Shown: one piece after another, positions 56,770 through 64,000 of the stretch
Position numbering within the stretch: the stretch's first letter is position 1
Layout: each line of letters opens with the position of its first letter
Source: Dastarcus helophoroides
Lineage: Eukaryota; Arthropoda; Insecta; Coleoptera; Bothrideridae
Assembly: GCA_028583605.1 (NCBI GenBank)
Contig: CM053337.1
Span: forward strand, 12,178,634 to 12,242,633
DNA: 64,000 bases
Direction of reading: 5' to 3'
Made by a program: the position numbers and the translations under genes
Notes under the pieces: generated by a model
Seen by the model: only the letters and a program-made list of their open reading frames with translations
Told to the model about the DNA's origin: nothing
Databases searched by the model: none

Positions 56770-57214
56770 CTAACATTTTATAACTTTAAAAACAGCTGCT
56801 TCTGAGGTCCCAGGATGACTAAAATTGATTGGACATTCCATTATAAATTCAGCAAAAAAAAGCTGAATCATTGGAATGTGAAACATTGGATTTGTGGAAT
56901 GATAAAGTATCTCCTTGTTTTAATGATTTATTTATTAACCCAGAAATATCATGCTTTTCACCATTTATAGAAATCTTAGTATTTTTTGGTTGAATATATA
57001 CATCAACTATTTTACCATAATTCAAGGGGAAAATATAATCACATCTATTGTTATGCAGAATATGTATACCGTTGGTGACACCTTTCGAAATAAAAGATAG
57101 GATACTTTGAAAATGTAGATATTCTGAAATATTTGGAATATTAGGATCATGGTAATTATATGAAGATTCATTTCTTCGACTGGTAATATGCCGCCCAAAT
57201 TTATCTAACGTCAT
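56770..57214 (-). pseudogene. Possible structural protein of the Polinton-like block
   Basis: Starts MTLDKFGRHITSRR and runs about 120 codons (57214-56849) with a run of short beta-strand-like segments (IHILHNNRCDYIFPLNYGKI, KISINGEKHDISGLI, GDTLSFHKSNVSHS). The frame shifts within a T-run near 56860 and stays open to a TAG at 56770. The strand-rich composition and its place between integrase and the DUF8207 protein suggest a small capsid or penton-type protein, but I cannot prove the fold. It is spaced 6 bp from the upstream gene, typical of tightly packed viral genes. Confidence 0.45.
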
Positions 57215-57220
57215 AACTAA

Positions 57221-57967
57221 TTAGTAAATAATATCTGCTTCGCGCAATTCCTCAATTAGAGAGTTTATTTCATTAGCATGACCCGTATGCCCCGCCGAAT
57301 AGGAAGCAACTAACAAACGAAGACGGTCAACAAGTTCATTTGGATCATCCCAGTGAAGGTACTCGATAGGTTTATGGTTAATTTCCATAAGTAACCCTTT
57401 ACCACTTTTAAGGGGGCTCGATCTAAATTGTGAAAGAATATTTCGATATTTATACGATTTATTTCCAAGAATTTGATCTTTAGAATCAAAATGTCTCCTA
57501 TTTGCGCTCGTGTTTTCAACAATTTGCTTATAATTCTTTAAATCGGTATCTGTAAATTCTGCAGGCTTTTTCTTAAAGAGTAGTTCATATAAGCCAACTG
57601 TACGTGGATATGTAGTATTTTTGATTAATATATCAGGTCCTCTGAAATCAACGCTCGAATTTCCCATATAAAACTTTTCTTGGAAAGCATCATGTCTTAT
57701 ACCAGTTCGGTGATCAAATGCATTTTCGGTATCAGAAATCATTGCCGAGATATACTTTCTAGGTAATGCATGAAATGTTAAAAGGTAGTCATCATAGGCA
57801 GGGCTATTAATAAATTGTTTTACATAGTCTTTACTCTCTTGAGCAGCTCTATCTATTAAATCACCATGAGTTATATCTGAACTATTATCTAAAGTATTTT
57901 CAGCTGCTTCAATGATTGGTGAAAAATCAACTTCTGGTCTCTTAGGATCCTCCATATCTCTTCTCAT
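57221..57967 (-). CDS. DUF8207-type protein of Polinton-like elements
   Basis: An intact 248-codon frame. The C-terminal 90 residues contain LLMEINHKPIEYLHWDDPNE, LVDRLRLLVASYSAGHTGH and INSLIEELREADII, the hallmark of a domain widespread in insect proteins derived from Polinton/adintovirus-like elements. The middle has FRGPDILIKNTTYPRTVGLYELLF. The function is unknown; its constant neighbours suggest a virion or packaging role. It starts 4 bp after the end of the coiled-coil frame, so the two may originally be one protein separated by a frameshift, with the coiled coil as its N-terminus. Confidence 0.75.
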   Translation of the reverse strand: MRRDMEDPKRPEVDFSPIIEAAENTLDNSSDITHGDLIDRAAQESKDYVKQFINSPAYDDYLLTFHALPRKYISAMISDTENAFDHRTGIRHDAFQEKFYMGNSSVDFRGPDILIKNTTYPRTVGLYELLFKKKPAEFTDTDLKNYKQIVENTSANRRHFDSKDQILGNKSYKYRNILSQFRSSPLKSGKGLLMEINHKPIEYLHWDDPNELVDRLRLLVASYSAGHTGHANEINSLIEELREADIIY

Positions 57968-57970
57968 ATT

Positions 57971-58303
57971 TTAGAAAAAAGCTTTAACTTTAGACAAACG
58001 CGATTTTAATTGTTCTTTTCGATCTTTGATCGGTGTTACTTCTTCGGTAAAAGTTTTTTTATTATACTCGCCAGATCCATCGTTCATCTCAATCTTTTCA
58101 GATTTAAGATTCTCATTTTCATAGCTTTCATTTTTTAGTTTGTTAACAATCTTTTCCAAATGCTTTAATAACGCTTCCTTCTGAACAACATCACTTTGCT
58201 TTAATGCAGCCAGTTTTTGTCTTAAGATTTTCCTTTTCGTTATTAATTTTTTCGTTAATTCAATATTTTCCTTATTTTCCAGGTTAGCAATAGTTTCGTG
58301 CAA
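57971..58303 (-). CDS. Coiled-coil protein upstream of DUF8207 protein
   Basis: 110 codons, strongly helical and charged: ENKENIELTKKLITKRKILR, then KQSDVVQKEALLKHLEKIVN with leucines at heptad spacing. It ends SKVKAFF. A conserved domain is not visible. Because the following gene begins 4 bp later in another frame and lacks an obvious N-terminal helix, this could be the displaced N-terminal part of that protein. Upstream lies a 250-bp non-coding spacer. Confidence 0.55.
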   Translation of the reverse strand: MHETIANLENKENIELTKKLITKRKILRQKLAALKQSDVVQKEALLKHLEKIVNKLKNESYENENLKSEKIEMNDGSGEYNKKTFTEEVTPIKDRKEQLKSRLSKVKAFF

Positions 58304-58560
58304 GTTAAAATGATATTAAAAGCTGTAACACAGTCAACACGGTTTGGCTAACTAAAACAAAGCGGTTTATAACAGTATAATCTGACCGATCGTTTTAGAG
58401 ATCCGTTTTAACTGAACTAGTCAGGTTCAAGACATCGCTTATAACCGATAGCTTTTAATAGTTTGCCTTTAACTGACAGCTTTTAACCAATCAGTTTTAA
58501 TTAAACAGTTTTAACAAACTCACTATCATATAAGTTCCACACATTATAATTACTTCATAG
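58304..58560. other. Spacer with CAGTTTTAAC-like repeats
   Basis: Several diverged TTTAACTGA/CAGTTTTAA/GCTTTTAACC phrases (58380-58520). No gene was seen. Confidence 0.5.
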
Positions 58561-59244
58561 TTACAGAATTATGAAATGATCAAATCCCTTTCTAAACCTT
58601 CCTTCTGTAATATTGTTATCTTTACTTAAAACTAAAAATACGAACGTGTCCTTCCAACAAAATGAACATATTTCTTTAAATTTCTGAAATGTTATGTCAG
58701 TATTTACATGATCATCATAAATGTGTTTGAGATTTAAATCATCTTGTTTAAAAATAATGAGTAGGTTTGCATTGTCACGTATTAAATGTTTTGGTATACA
58801 TGTGTAGGTCTGAGATAGGTAGAATGAATCTATGTTATTATGTCTCCCCATACTAAAATATTCTTTAATAACATTTTGTTTGTCACAAGATACATCGTCA
58901 AATATAAATATAGAGTTTGGTTTAGCACTAGACGGTGGTACAATGTTTCCAGAATTGTTGAAAGTAAAACAACTTATTCCTTTAATGGGTTGCACAAGAT
59001 TTTGTAGATATTTGTATTACGGTTGATGTAGAGATTTTGAATATAGGTAAATATTTTCAAATTTTAGACCGTTCGCGTGTTCTAACAGGCTAATCATTGT
59101 ATTAGTTTTCCCACAATTCGATGGACCAACAATCAAACAGCGAACAGTTGAAGGAAGAAGATCTCCATGACGTTTGACAGATTGATTTTCAATGTAATCG
59201 TAATTTGAAATAGGTAACGAAGACGTTTGCTTTACAATCCTCAT
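58561..59244 (-). pseudogene. FtsK/HerA-type packaging ATPase (one nonsense codon)
   Basis: A single frame of 228 codons interrupted only by a TAA at 59017-59019. Residues 38-50 (LIVGPSNCGKTNT) are the Walker A P-loop. The Walker B strand is SIFIFDDVSC about 30 residues after the stop. SFYLSQTYTCIPKHLIRDNA resembles the sensor and arginine region of the A32/FtsK-HerA packaging ATPases of Polintons, virophages and adintoviruses, which pump DNA into the capsid. The C-terminus (GRFRKGFDHFIIL) is intact. It is the first gene of the leftward set, starting about 100 bp from the divergent PLA2 gene. Confidence 0.85.
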
Positions 59245-59346
59245 TGTTTAATACTAATGCTATCACACGTTAGATGTATATATTTATATAATACAACTCA
59301 GTCGATTAGTATTTATCTAATAGTCTAGATAGAAGGTATATATAAA
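59245..59346. promoter_or_regulatory. Divergent promoter region
   Basis: 102 bp between oppositely oriented genes. It contains TATATATTTATATAA near 59276 and TATATATAAA just before the right-hand start codon, suitable for transcription in both directions. Confidence 0.6.
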
Positions 59347-60195
59347 ATGTCTCAACAAAAGTTACGTAAAATTAGTCGTAGGAAATGTATGAACGTAAAA
59401 GGTGGTTGCGGTCTTTTAAACTCAGTTATAAATAACTTACCCTTCGAAGTGCATATACCAGGATATAGGTTCTGTGGACCAGGTACTAAATTATCGAAAA
59501 GATTAAGAAGAGGGGATAAGGGTATCAATAAATTTGATGAGGCTTGCAAGGAACACGATATCGCTTATTATCAGAAAGATAACTTAAAAGATCGACATAA
59601 AGCAGATTAAGTATTAGAAGAAAAGGCCTTGAAAAGAGAATTTGCTAAAGACGCATCACTAGCCGAAAAAGCTGCAGCCTTTGGAGTCGCTTCCACCATG
59701 AAAGCAAAAGTTAAGTTTGGAATGGGTATTAATAAAACTAAAAGAAATAGAAGGTGTAGAAAGAAACGCATAAAAACGGGTGGTGGTTTGTCATTTAAAC
59801 AATTAACCGATAAAACAAGAAAATCTCTGAAAAATAAACACACTAATGGTAACGATGCTATCGGAATAGCTCTAAAAGCTGCCAAACTGCATAAAAAGGG
59901 AAGACATATTAAGAAGTTTCGCGTAATTCAATTACCCAAGACTGGTTGAATTCTACCACTTATTCCAATATTTGCCGGCTTAAGTGCACTTGGTGCTTTA
60001 AGCGGAGGTGCTGTGGGTACCGCTAAAGCTGTAGATGATGCCAAAAATGCGACAAAACAACTTGAAGAAAGTCAGAGGCATAACCGCACAATGGAATCTA
60101 TAGCAATGGGAAAATGGTTATATTTAAGACCTTATAAAAGTGGTTTAGGGCTTTTTTTTCGACAGGCGAAATCTCGAAAAAGCTACCCATAAAGC
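59347..60195 (+). pseudogene. Phospholipase A2-domain minor capsid-like protein
   Basis: One frame of about 280 codons with in-frame stops at 59608 and 59947. Residues 38-47 (PGYRFCGPGT) form the Ca-binding loop and residues 63-74 (FDEACKEHDIAY, with His70-Asp71) the catalytic helix of a secreted-type phospholipase A2, as found in parvovirus VP1 and in adintovirus minor capsid proteins, where it helps the particle leave the endosome. A Lys/Arg-rich stretch follows (NKTKRNRRCRKKRIKTGGG). A hydrophobic segment (ILPLIPIFAGLSALGALSGG) and Tyr-Leu-rich repeats (LYLRPYKSGLGLFF) come next. It then shifts frame into the protease-like part. Confidence 0.8.
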
Positions 60196-60455
60196 TACCA
60201 AATCATGCTCTTTCAGATGTCGAATTGCTGAAATATGTGAAAGAATTGAAAATAAAACATTTTCGTGGTGTTTTTATGAGAAACGGGTTACCAAAAGAGG
60301 GATCTTATCAGAATGAGGGCGGTATTATAAATTTGGATAACGAATCAGGTCGGGGGACTCATTGGACAGCATATTCGAAAAATGGTAATACTGCGGTATA
60401 CTTTGACCTTGTAACAACTTTTCAACTGAAATCGGGTTTGGTTGAATCATCATAA
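60170..60455 (+). pseudogene. Adenain-like cysteine protease, N-terminal part
   Basis: Starts in a new frame within the end of the PLA2 gene (PIKLPNHALSDVELLKYVK) and continues FRGVFMRNGLPK, then GGIINLDNESGRGTHWTAYS. The G-T-H-W motif is the catalytic His region of adenovirus-type maturation proteases, which are also present in Polintons. After YFDL the frame leaves the family pattern and ends at 60455, so the Gln and Cys part is lost. In related elements the protease is either separate or joined to upstream virion proteins; here only a frameshift divides them. Confidence 0.75.
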
Positions 60456-60783
60456 AAATAGAGGGCCTTTACATAAAGTTAAATAACCTCTTATAAAGTA
60501 GTAAACTAAGAACAACACGTTAAATAAAAGCTATTAACCTTTTAAATGTCACTAATGAATAAACAATAAAAATAGACACGTTCACATAAAGTTTAATTAC
60601 CCTAAATAACCAGAACCAACACAATCTTTCTCATTCTTTCAAAGATATTAAAATTTTACATATAAATGAATCATCCACACAATTTTCGTCAAGTAAAAAC
60701 TTGATTTTTTTTAAGGATGGTATATAAAGGTTGAGTGAGCTGTTAAAAATCATTTGATTATTTACATTCAACCGCTGTTCGAA
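60456..60783. other. Spacer between protease and exonuclease-like gene
   Basis: AT-rich, with a doubled CACGTTMAMATAAAGTTTAA-like phrase (60470 and 60576). No gene was seen. Confidence 0.4.
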
Positions 60784-61272
60784 ATGTTTGTTATAGATGT
60801 TCAAAGTTTCCAATTTAAATCAAATTCATTTTTGTGTAAAGAAATAGCTATTCATGATGTACACAATAATGAAACATGGCATAAAATTATTAAAATGCCG
60901 ATAGATTTTTCCTTACTCAGCAGCCAGATGAAATTCCAAGTTAACTGGTTAACCCATAAACTATATGGATTACTCTGGGAAGATGGGTATGATGAAGAGA
61001 ACACTCCGAAATTTGAAGATATTCCCAGCTACATAAGAGGAATTGTGAGTCCAGAAAAATTGATTTTAGTAAAAGGTCTCCAAAAGAAAAAATGGCTGGA
61101 GCAGCATATTCCCCAAAACGAGATAATAGATTTGGAAAGTATTGGATGCCCTAAGTTAAGAGAATTAAGGAAAGGTCAAGATGAGATAACCAACTGCACA
61201 CATCATCTATCCAGCGAATATCAATGTGCAAAAGCAAATGTTGCGCTGCTAAGTGTTTGGTATAAAAATTAG
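60784..61272 (+). CDS. Exonuclease-like protein of Polinton-like elements
   Basis: An intact frame of 162 codons from MFVIDVQSFQFKSNSFL. I chose the ATG at 60784 over 60754 because the conserved part begins there. The start FVIDVQ with a buried Asp, then KELAI-like KEIAIHDV, LTHKLYGLLWEDGY, KLILVKGLQKKKWLEQ, IIDLESIGCPKL and a final CxxH-rich part (NCTHHLSSEYQCAKANVALL) match a family often found with Polinton-like genes in insects. The pattern suggests an RNase H-like (DEDD exonuclease) fold, but catalytic activity is not shown. It is the last gene of the rightward set and the only one there without a lesion. Confidence 0.6.
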   Translation: MFVIDVQSFQFKSNSFLCKEIAIHDVHNNETWHKIIKMPIDFSLLSSQMKFQVNWLTHKLYGLLWEDGYDEENTPKFEDIPSYIRGIVSPEKLILVKGLQKKKWLEQHIPQNEIIDLESIGCPKLRELRKGQDEITNCTHHLSSEYQCAKANVALLSVWYKN

Positions 61273-61436
61273 TTTTTAATTAATAAATTGATGATGTAAT
61301 TATATGTGTTTAATTTTAAACCCCCCCCGAAAATTGAGCGAATTTTAGCTCACGTTTCAAACAATATATTCCAGAATTCAGTACGTAAGCGCTTTGAGCC
61401 GCGGCAAAATTTTTTTTCGGTGTAATTTGACACCGC
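61273..61436. other. Short spacer with C-run
   Basis: A run of nine or ten C residues at 61321. Otherwise featureless. Confidence 0.4.
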
Positions 61437-61605
61437 TGTAATTTGACACCATTTCCGGTGTCGGATTACGGATCAAATTACGGTTTTGGTGTCAGGTTTC
61501 ACTAAATGGTGTCAGGTTTCACCAAAAGGTGTCGGGTTTCACTAAAAGGTGTCAGGTTTCACTTAAAGGTGTCAAGTTGCGCTTAGTGGTGTCAGGTTTG
61601 ACCTT
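61437..61605. repeat. 20-bp GGTGTCAGGTTTCACTAAAA repeats with inverted copies
   Basis: About six direct copies of a 20-bp unit at 61488-61605. Before them are two inverted partial copies (TTTGACACC at 61437-61470), so the array can fold back. Confidence 0.85.
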
Positions 61606-61778
61606 CAACTTTATTTCTGAACCTTATTGAACTCTATGCTGAGAGTGCATTTCCCACGGGACAATTTCCCTTCCACCGAGCGACTTATTGGAAACTGCAG
61701 ATTCAGCAACAAACATAATTTAATAAAACGCTAGAATGTTAATATTTCATTCAGTTTACGTCTTGAATTAAAACCAAA

Positions 61779-62339
61779 ATGAATACGAATAAAACAAAGT
61801 TAAGCCTTAAGCGCAAAGTGCCCATACAAGTGCGTGGAGTGCCGGAGTTAAAGAGAATCAACATTCTGCAAGATATTAATCTTCGGCCAACGCAGACGGA
61901 GTCGAACACGATGAAGCCGCCAGCACCTCCAGCACCCCAGGCATCCCCATCCCAACAGGAGTTGGATCTTGAGAGCATTATTATAAGTTTGCTCCCCGAT
62001 GATGAGGGTGCCCACCTGCAACGTTCTTCGCGAGGAGGCAAGGACATGAGTAAATTGATGGAGTCGGTTGGAGGAGACGGCTCAAGAAGATTACCATCAT
62101 CTGTTGCAGCAACGGAGACACCGGAGACACCTTCAGATTCGCTCTCGGACTTAAAATCGATGGTGGTAAACCTAAGGAACGAGTTTGAGAGGAGGCTACA
62201 CCAAATACGCGAAGACAAAATAGTTATGGCCCAGGAAATCGAGAATTTGGAAACGACATTATCGAAGAAAAAACTCGAAATGGGTGACATTGAACAAAAC
62301 GAAATTTATATTATAAATGTTTTAAATAAATTTAATTAA
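61779..62339 (+). CDS. Orphan ORF, 186 residues, coiled-coil C-terminus
   Basis: Intact, single-exon and more GC-rich than its flanks. Residues 1-36 are basic (MNTNKTKLSLKRKVPIQVRG). The middle is Pro/Ser-rich and likely disordered (KPPAPPAPQASPSQQE). Residues about 125-185 have heptad leucines and charges (DLKSMVVNLRNEFERRL, then IENLETTLSKKKLEM), a good coiled coil. An initiator-like TTCAGTTTACGTC lies 25-40 bp upstream, and AATAAA occurs near 62328 and 62427. I do not recognise it. It could be an adaptor-like gag or phosphoprotein of an unknown element or a young host gene. The clean frame amid decayed elements argues that it is recent or under selection. Confidence 0.55.
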   Translation: MNTNKTKLSLKRKVPIQVRGVPELKRINILQDINLRPTQTESNTMKPPAPPAPQASPSQQELDLESIIISLLPDDEGAHLQRSSRGGKDMSKLMESVGGDGSRRLPSSVAATETPETPSDSLSDLKSMVVNLRNEFERRLHQIREDKIVMAQEIENLETTLSKKKLEMGDIEQNEIYIINVLNKFN

Positions 62340-62382
62340 TTTCGTAAATATGTTTTTTAATTTCCTTAAATAATTAGTGGAC

Positions 62383-62690
62383 TAATTAATAGTCAAAATA
62401 TAAAAGTGATTGAATTCTGATTAAATAAATAAAATCCATTGATTGGTTTCCAAAGCGGATAGAAATAAATAAGGTGAGGTTTTTTTTTATACAGAAAGTT
62501 TTTATAAGGATTAAAATAAACTAATTAATAGTCAAATTATAAAAGTGATTGAAAACAGCCGAATAAAACAAGTTTTGATTAAATAAATAAAATCCATTGA
62601 TTGGTTTCCAAAGCAGATAGAAATAAATAAGGTGAGGTTTTTTTTATACAGAAAGTTTTTTATAAGGATTAAAATAAGTATTATAGCAAT
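62383..62690. repeat. Tandem duplication of about 137-145 bp
   Basis: CTAATTAATAGTCAAA, AAATAAATAAAATCCATTGA and AAATAAATAAGGTGAGG occur twice in order, with a third partial copy to about 62740. It directly follows the orphan ORF. Confidence 0.85.
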
Positions 62691-62740
62691 TAATATATAA
62701 AGGTGCTGTCTAGTGTGTAAAAAATTATAAGGTGAGATTT

Positions 62741-63120
62741 ACAGGTATGTTTAACTAAACTAAAATTTAATTAAAAATAAGTAGTATAAACAAAGCCGAT
62801 TCTGGCTCACTTTGGACACATGCCATCCGAAGCGGTTGTGATTTACCAGAGGCTGCAGAGAGGGTAGTTCTTGCGTTAGCCTAATCGTGTTTGGTATCAA
62901 ATGAAAGGGGATGTTGTGTAGAAGAGTGTGGTGTTGCCGAAGACATCCCAAAAGGACCTTATCATGAAAATATGTCGAAAACAAAAAAAGTTTATAACCG
63001 CGTGCGCGATTTCGATCGAATAATATTAAATTCCGACACAAACACACACGGTGAAACGTTCGCGCGCTCTCCACTTGCAGCGCCACCTACAGATAACCGC
63101 TCGTCCGCGTTCCGAACTAG
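62741..63120. other. Intergenic up to the gap
   Basis: No gene was supported. The minus frame 62760-63086 has no family motif. 62890-63060 is GC-richer and shares a phrase with 31590 (TCAAATGAAAGGG). Confidence 0.35.
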
Positions 63121-63130
63121 NNNNNNNNNN
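63121..63130. other. Assembly gap (10 N)
   Basis: Ten N; scaffold join of unknown true length. Confidence 1.
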
Positions 63131-63524
63131 CTAACCTAACCTAAACCTAACCTAACCTAACCTAACCTAACCTAACCTAACCTAACCTAACCTAACCTAA
63201 CCTAACCTAACCTAACCTAACCTAACCTAACCTAACCTAAACCTAACTAACCTAACCTAACCTAACCTAACCTAACCTAACCTAACCTAACCTAACCTAA
63301 CCTAACCTAACCTAACCTAACCTAACCTAACCTAACCTAACCTAACCTAACCTAACCTAACCTAACCTAACATAACCTAACACTAACCTAACCTAAACCT
63401 AACCTAACCTAACATAACATAACCTACATAACCTAACCTAACCTAACATAACCTAACCTAACCTAACCTAACCTAACCTAACCTAACATAACCTAACCTA
63501 ACCTAACATAACCTAACCTAACCT
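63131..63524. repeat. (CCTAA)n arthropod telomeric repeat
   Basis: About 75-80 units of CCTAA (TTAGG on the minus strand), perfect for the first half apart from CCTAAA. It then shows variants such as CATAA and CACTAA in the distal 150 bp. TTAGG is the ancestral insect telomere repeat. C-strand orientation means the chromosome end, if this is one, lies to the left, at the gap. Confidence 0.95.
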
Positions 63525-63664
63525 AAATCGAAGGCCAGTTCAAAAGCCAAATTCGGCAGCAGCTTCTCAAAATTGGCTAAAATAGAGACATTTTAAATCT
63601 ATTTCAGATGATTAATAAGGTAAATTACATTGATAAAGTTTCACTCATATTATCACATCAAGAG
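63525..63664. other. Sequence adjoining the telomeric array, no gene seen
   Basis: Unique-looking AT-rich DNA between the array and the shared repeat. Confidence 0.4.
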
Positions 63665-63775
63665 GTCCTTCCAGGTGTGTACGACTCTCAGCCTTTAATA
63701 AGAAGAGGCTCTTTCCCCAACGCTAACCGGCGATTGTGAAGGAAGTTATTTTATGCACTAGTAGTGGCACTTAGG
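63665..63775 (-). repeat. Repeat shared with 50610-50735 (inverted)
   Basis: Same segment as at 50.6 kb on the opposite strand, from GGTGTGTACGACTCTCAGCC to TGGCACTTAG. Confidence 0.85.
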
Positions 63776-63779
63776 GGGA

Positions 63780-63925
63780 CCGGTGTACGTATGATGTACG
63801 TATGATGTACGTACGATGTACGTACGATGTACGTATGGTGTACGTATGGTGTACGTATGATGTACGTATGATGTACGTATGATACACATATGATGTACGT
63901 ACGATGTACACATGATGTACGTACC
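63780..63925. repeat. 11-bp tandem repeat (TGTACGTATGA)n
   Basis: About 13 copies with A/G variation, each a near palindrome around GTACGTAC. Confidence 0.9.
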
Positions 63926-64000
63926 TAAAGACCGGGGTGCGGGGTCCGGGGTCCGACGTCCGGGAGACCAAAGGCCGGGGACCGGGGTACGGTGTCCGGC
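63926..64000. repeat. GC-rich repetitive edge
   Basis: Runs of GGGGTCCGG/CCGGGGTNCGG; possible start of a GC-rich tandem repeat cut by the window end. Confidence 0.5.

Noticed and set aside
24866..61272. One giant 36-kb Polinton spanning both viral clusters
   Set aside because: At least six unrelated elements lie between them, no common inverted ends were seen, and a second polB scrap points to more than one element.
61751..62290. 179-codon minus-strand ORF
   Set aside because: Mirror of the plus-strand orphan ORF; its composition (Ser/Leu-rich) is what an antisense reading gives.
63771..63971. Minus-strand ORF with RTSYVH repeats
   Set aside because: Translation of the 11-bp minisatellite; three repeat units (33 bp) keep a frame by arithmetic.
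1..64000. tRNA or rRNA genes
   Set aside because: No cloverleaf with A and B boxes and no rRNA-like block could be recognised by eye.

Overview
The window looks like a transposon-packed stretch of an insect (at least arthropod) nuclear genome. Supporting signs are AT-rich sequence, GT-AG introns of 50-300 bp, Gypsy/errantivirus-type retroelements, an intron-bearing THAP/P-element transposase, Polinton/adintovirus-like genes, and a (CCTAA)n array, which is the common arthropod telomere repeat. No conserved single-copy host gene was recognised. Nearly every recognisable reading frame belongs to a mobile or virus-derived element, and most are broken.

Layout. 0-2.5 kb: a non-LTR ORF1 scrap, a decayed hAT-like transposase (minus strand) and a weak hammerhead-like motif. 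5.7-8.5 kb: a complete hAT element with matching 15-bp inverted ends and an intact 8-bp target duplication, transposase decayed. 10.3-13.9 kb: an LTR retrotransposon (minus strand) inserted in a (TA)n tract; it has 223-bp LTRs, gag, protease and an integrase tail, but lacks RT, RNase H and the integrase core. 16-18.5 kb: degenerate tandem repeats and a foldback. 18.7-22.6 kb: a nine-exon THAP/P-element transposase relic. 23.9-31.4 kb: a minus-strand cluster with protein-primed DNA polymerase B, a GNAT acetyltransferase, a nucleotidyltransferase-like protein, a C2H2 protein and an unknown protein. 32-35.5 kb: another polB scrap, a pogo-like transposase tail and a well-formed minimal hammerhead ribozyme motif. 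36.5-42.1 kb: two copies of the same LINE 5' end, one fused to a reverse transcriptase tail, separated by a 62-bp satellite. 43-45.4 kb: a tyrosine-recombinase-like (Crypton-related) gene with an intron.

46.7-47.5 kb holds a compact TATA-driven, apparently four-exon gene for a 72-residue protein that I do not recognise; its exons are full of GC-rich hairpins. 47.8-53.5 kb is an errantivirus relic with gag, protease, integrase and a long env reading frame, lacking RT/RNase H and interrupted within pol. 53.7-55 kb is the LTR, primer site and gag of a second errantivirus. 55.7-61.3 kb is a second Polinton/adintovirus-like block. Integrase, two probably structural proteins, a coiled-coil protein and the packaging ATPase read leftward. 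A PLA2-domain protein with adenain-like protease and an exonuclease-like protein read rightward from a shared 100-bp promoter region. 61.8 kb has an intact orphan ORF of 186 codons. After a 10-N gap comes about 390 bp of (CCTAA)n, a repeat shared in inverted orientation with 50.6 kb, and a GC-rich edge.

The genes do not form one pathway. They are the parts of several independent elements, nested and cut by later insertions. The two virus-like blocks have the replication parts (polymerase, integrase) and the virion parts (ATPase, PLA2, protease) expected of a Polinton, but I see no major capsid gene and no proof that they were one element.
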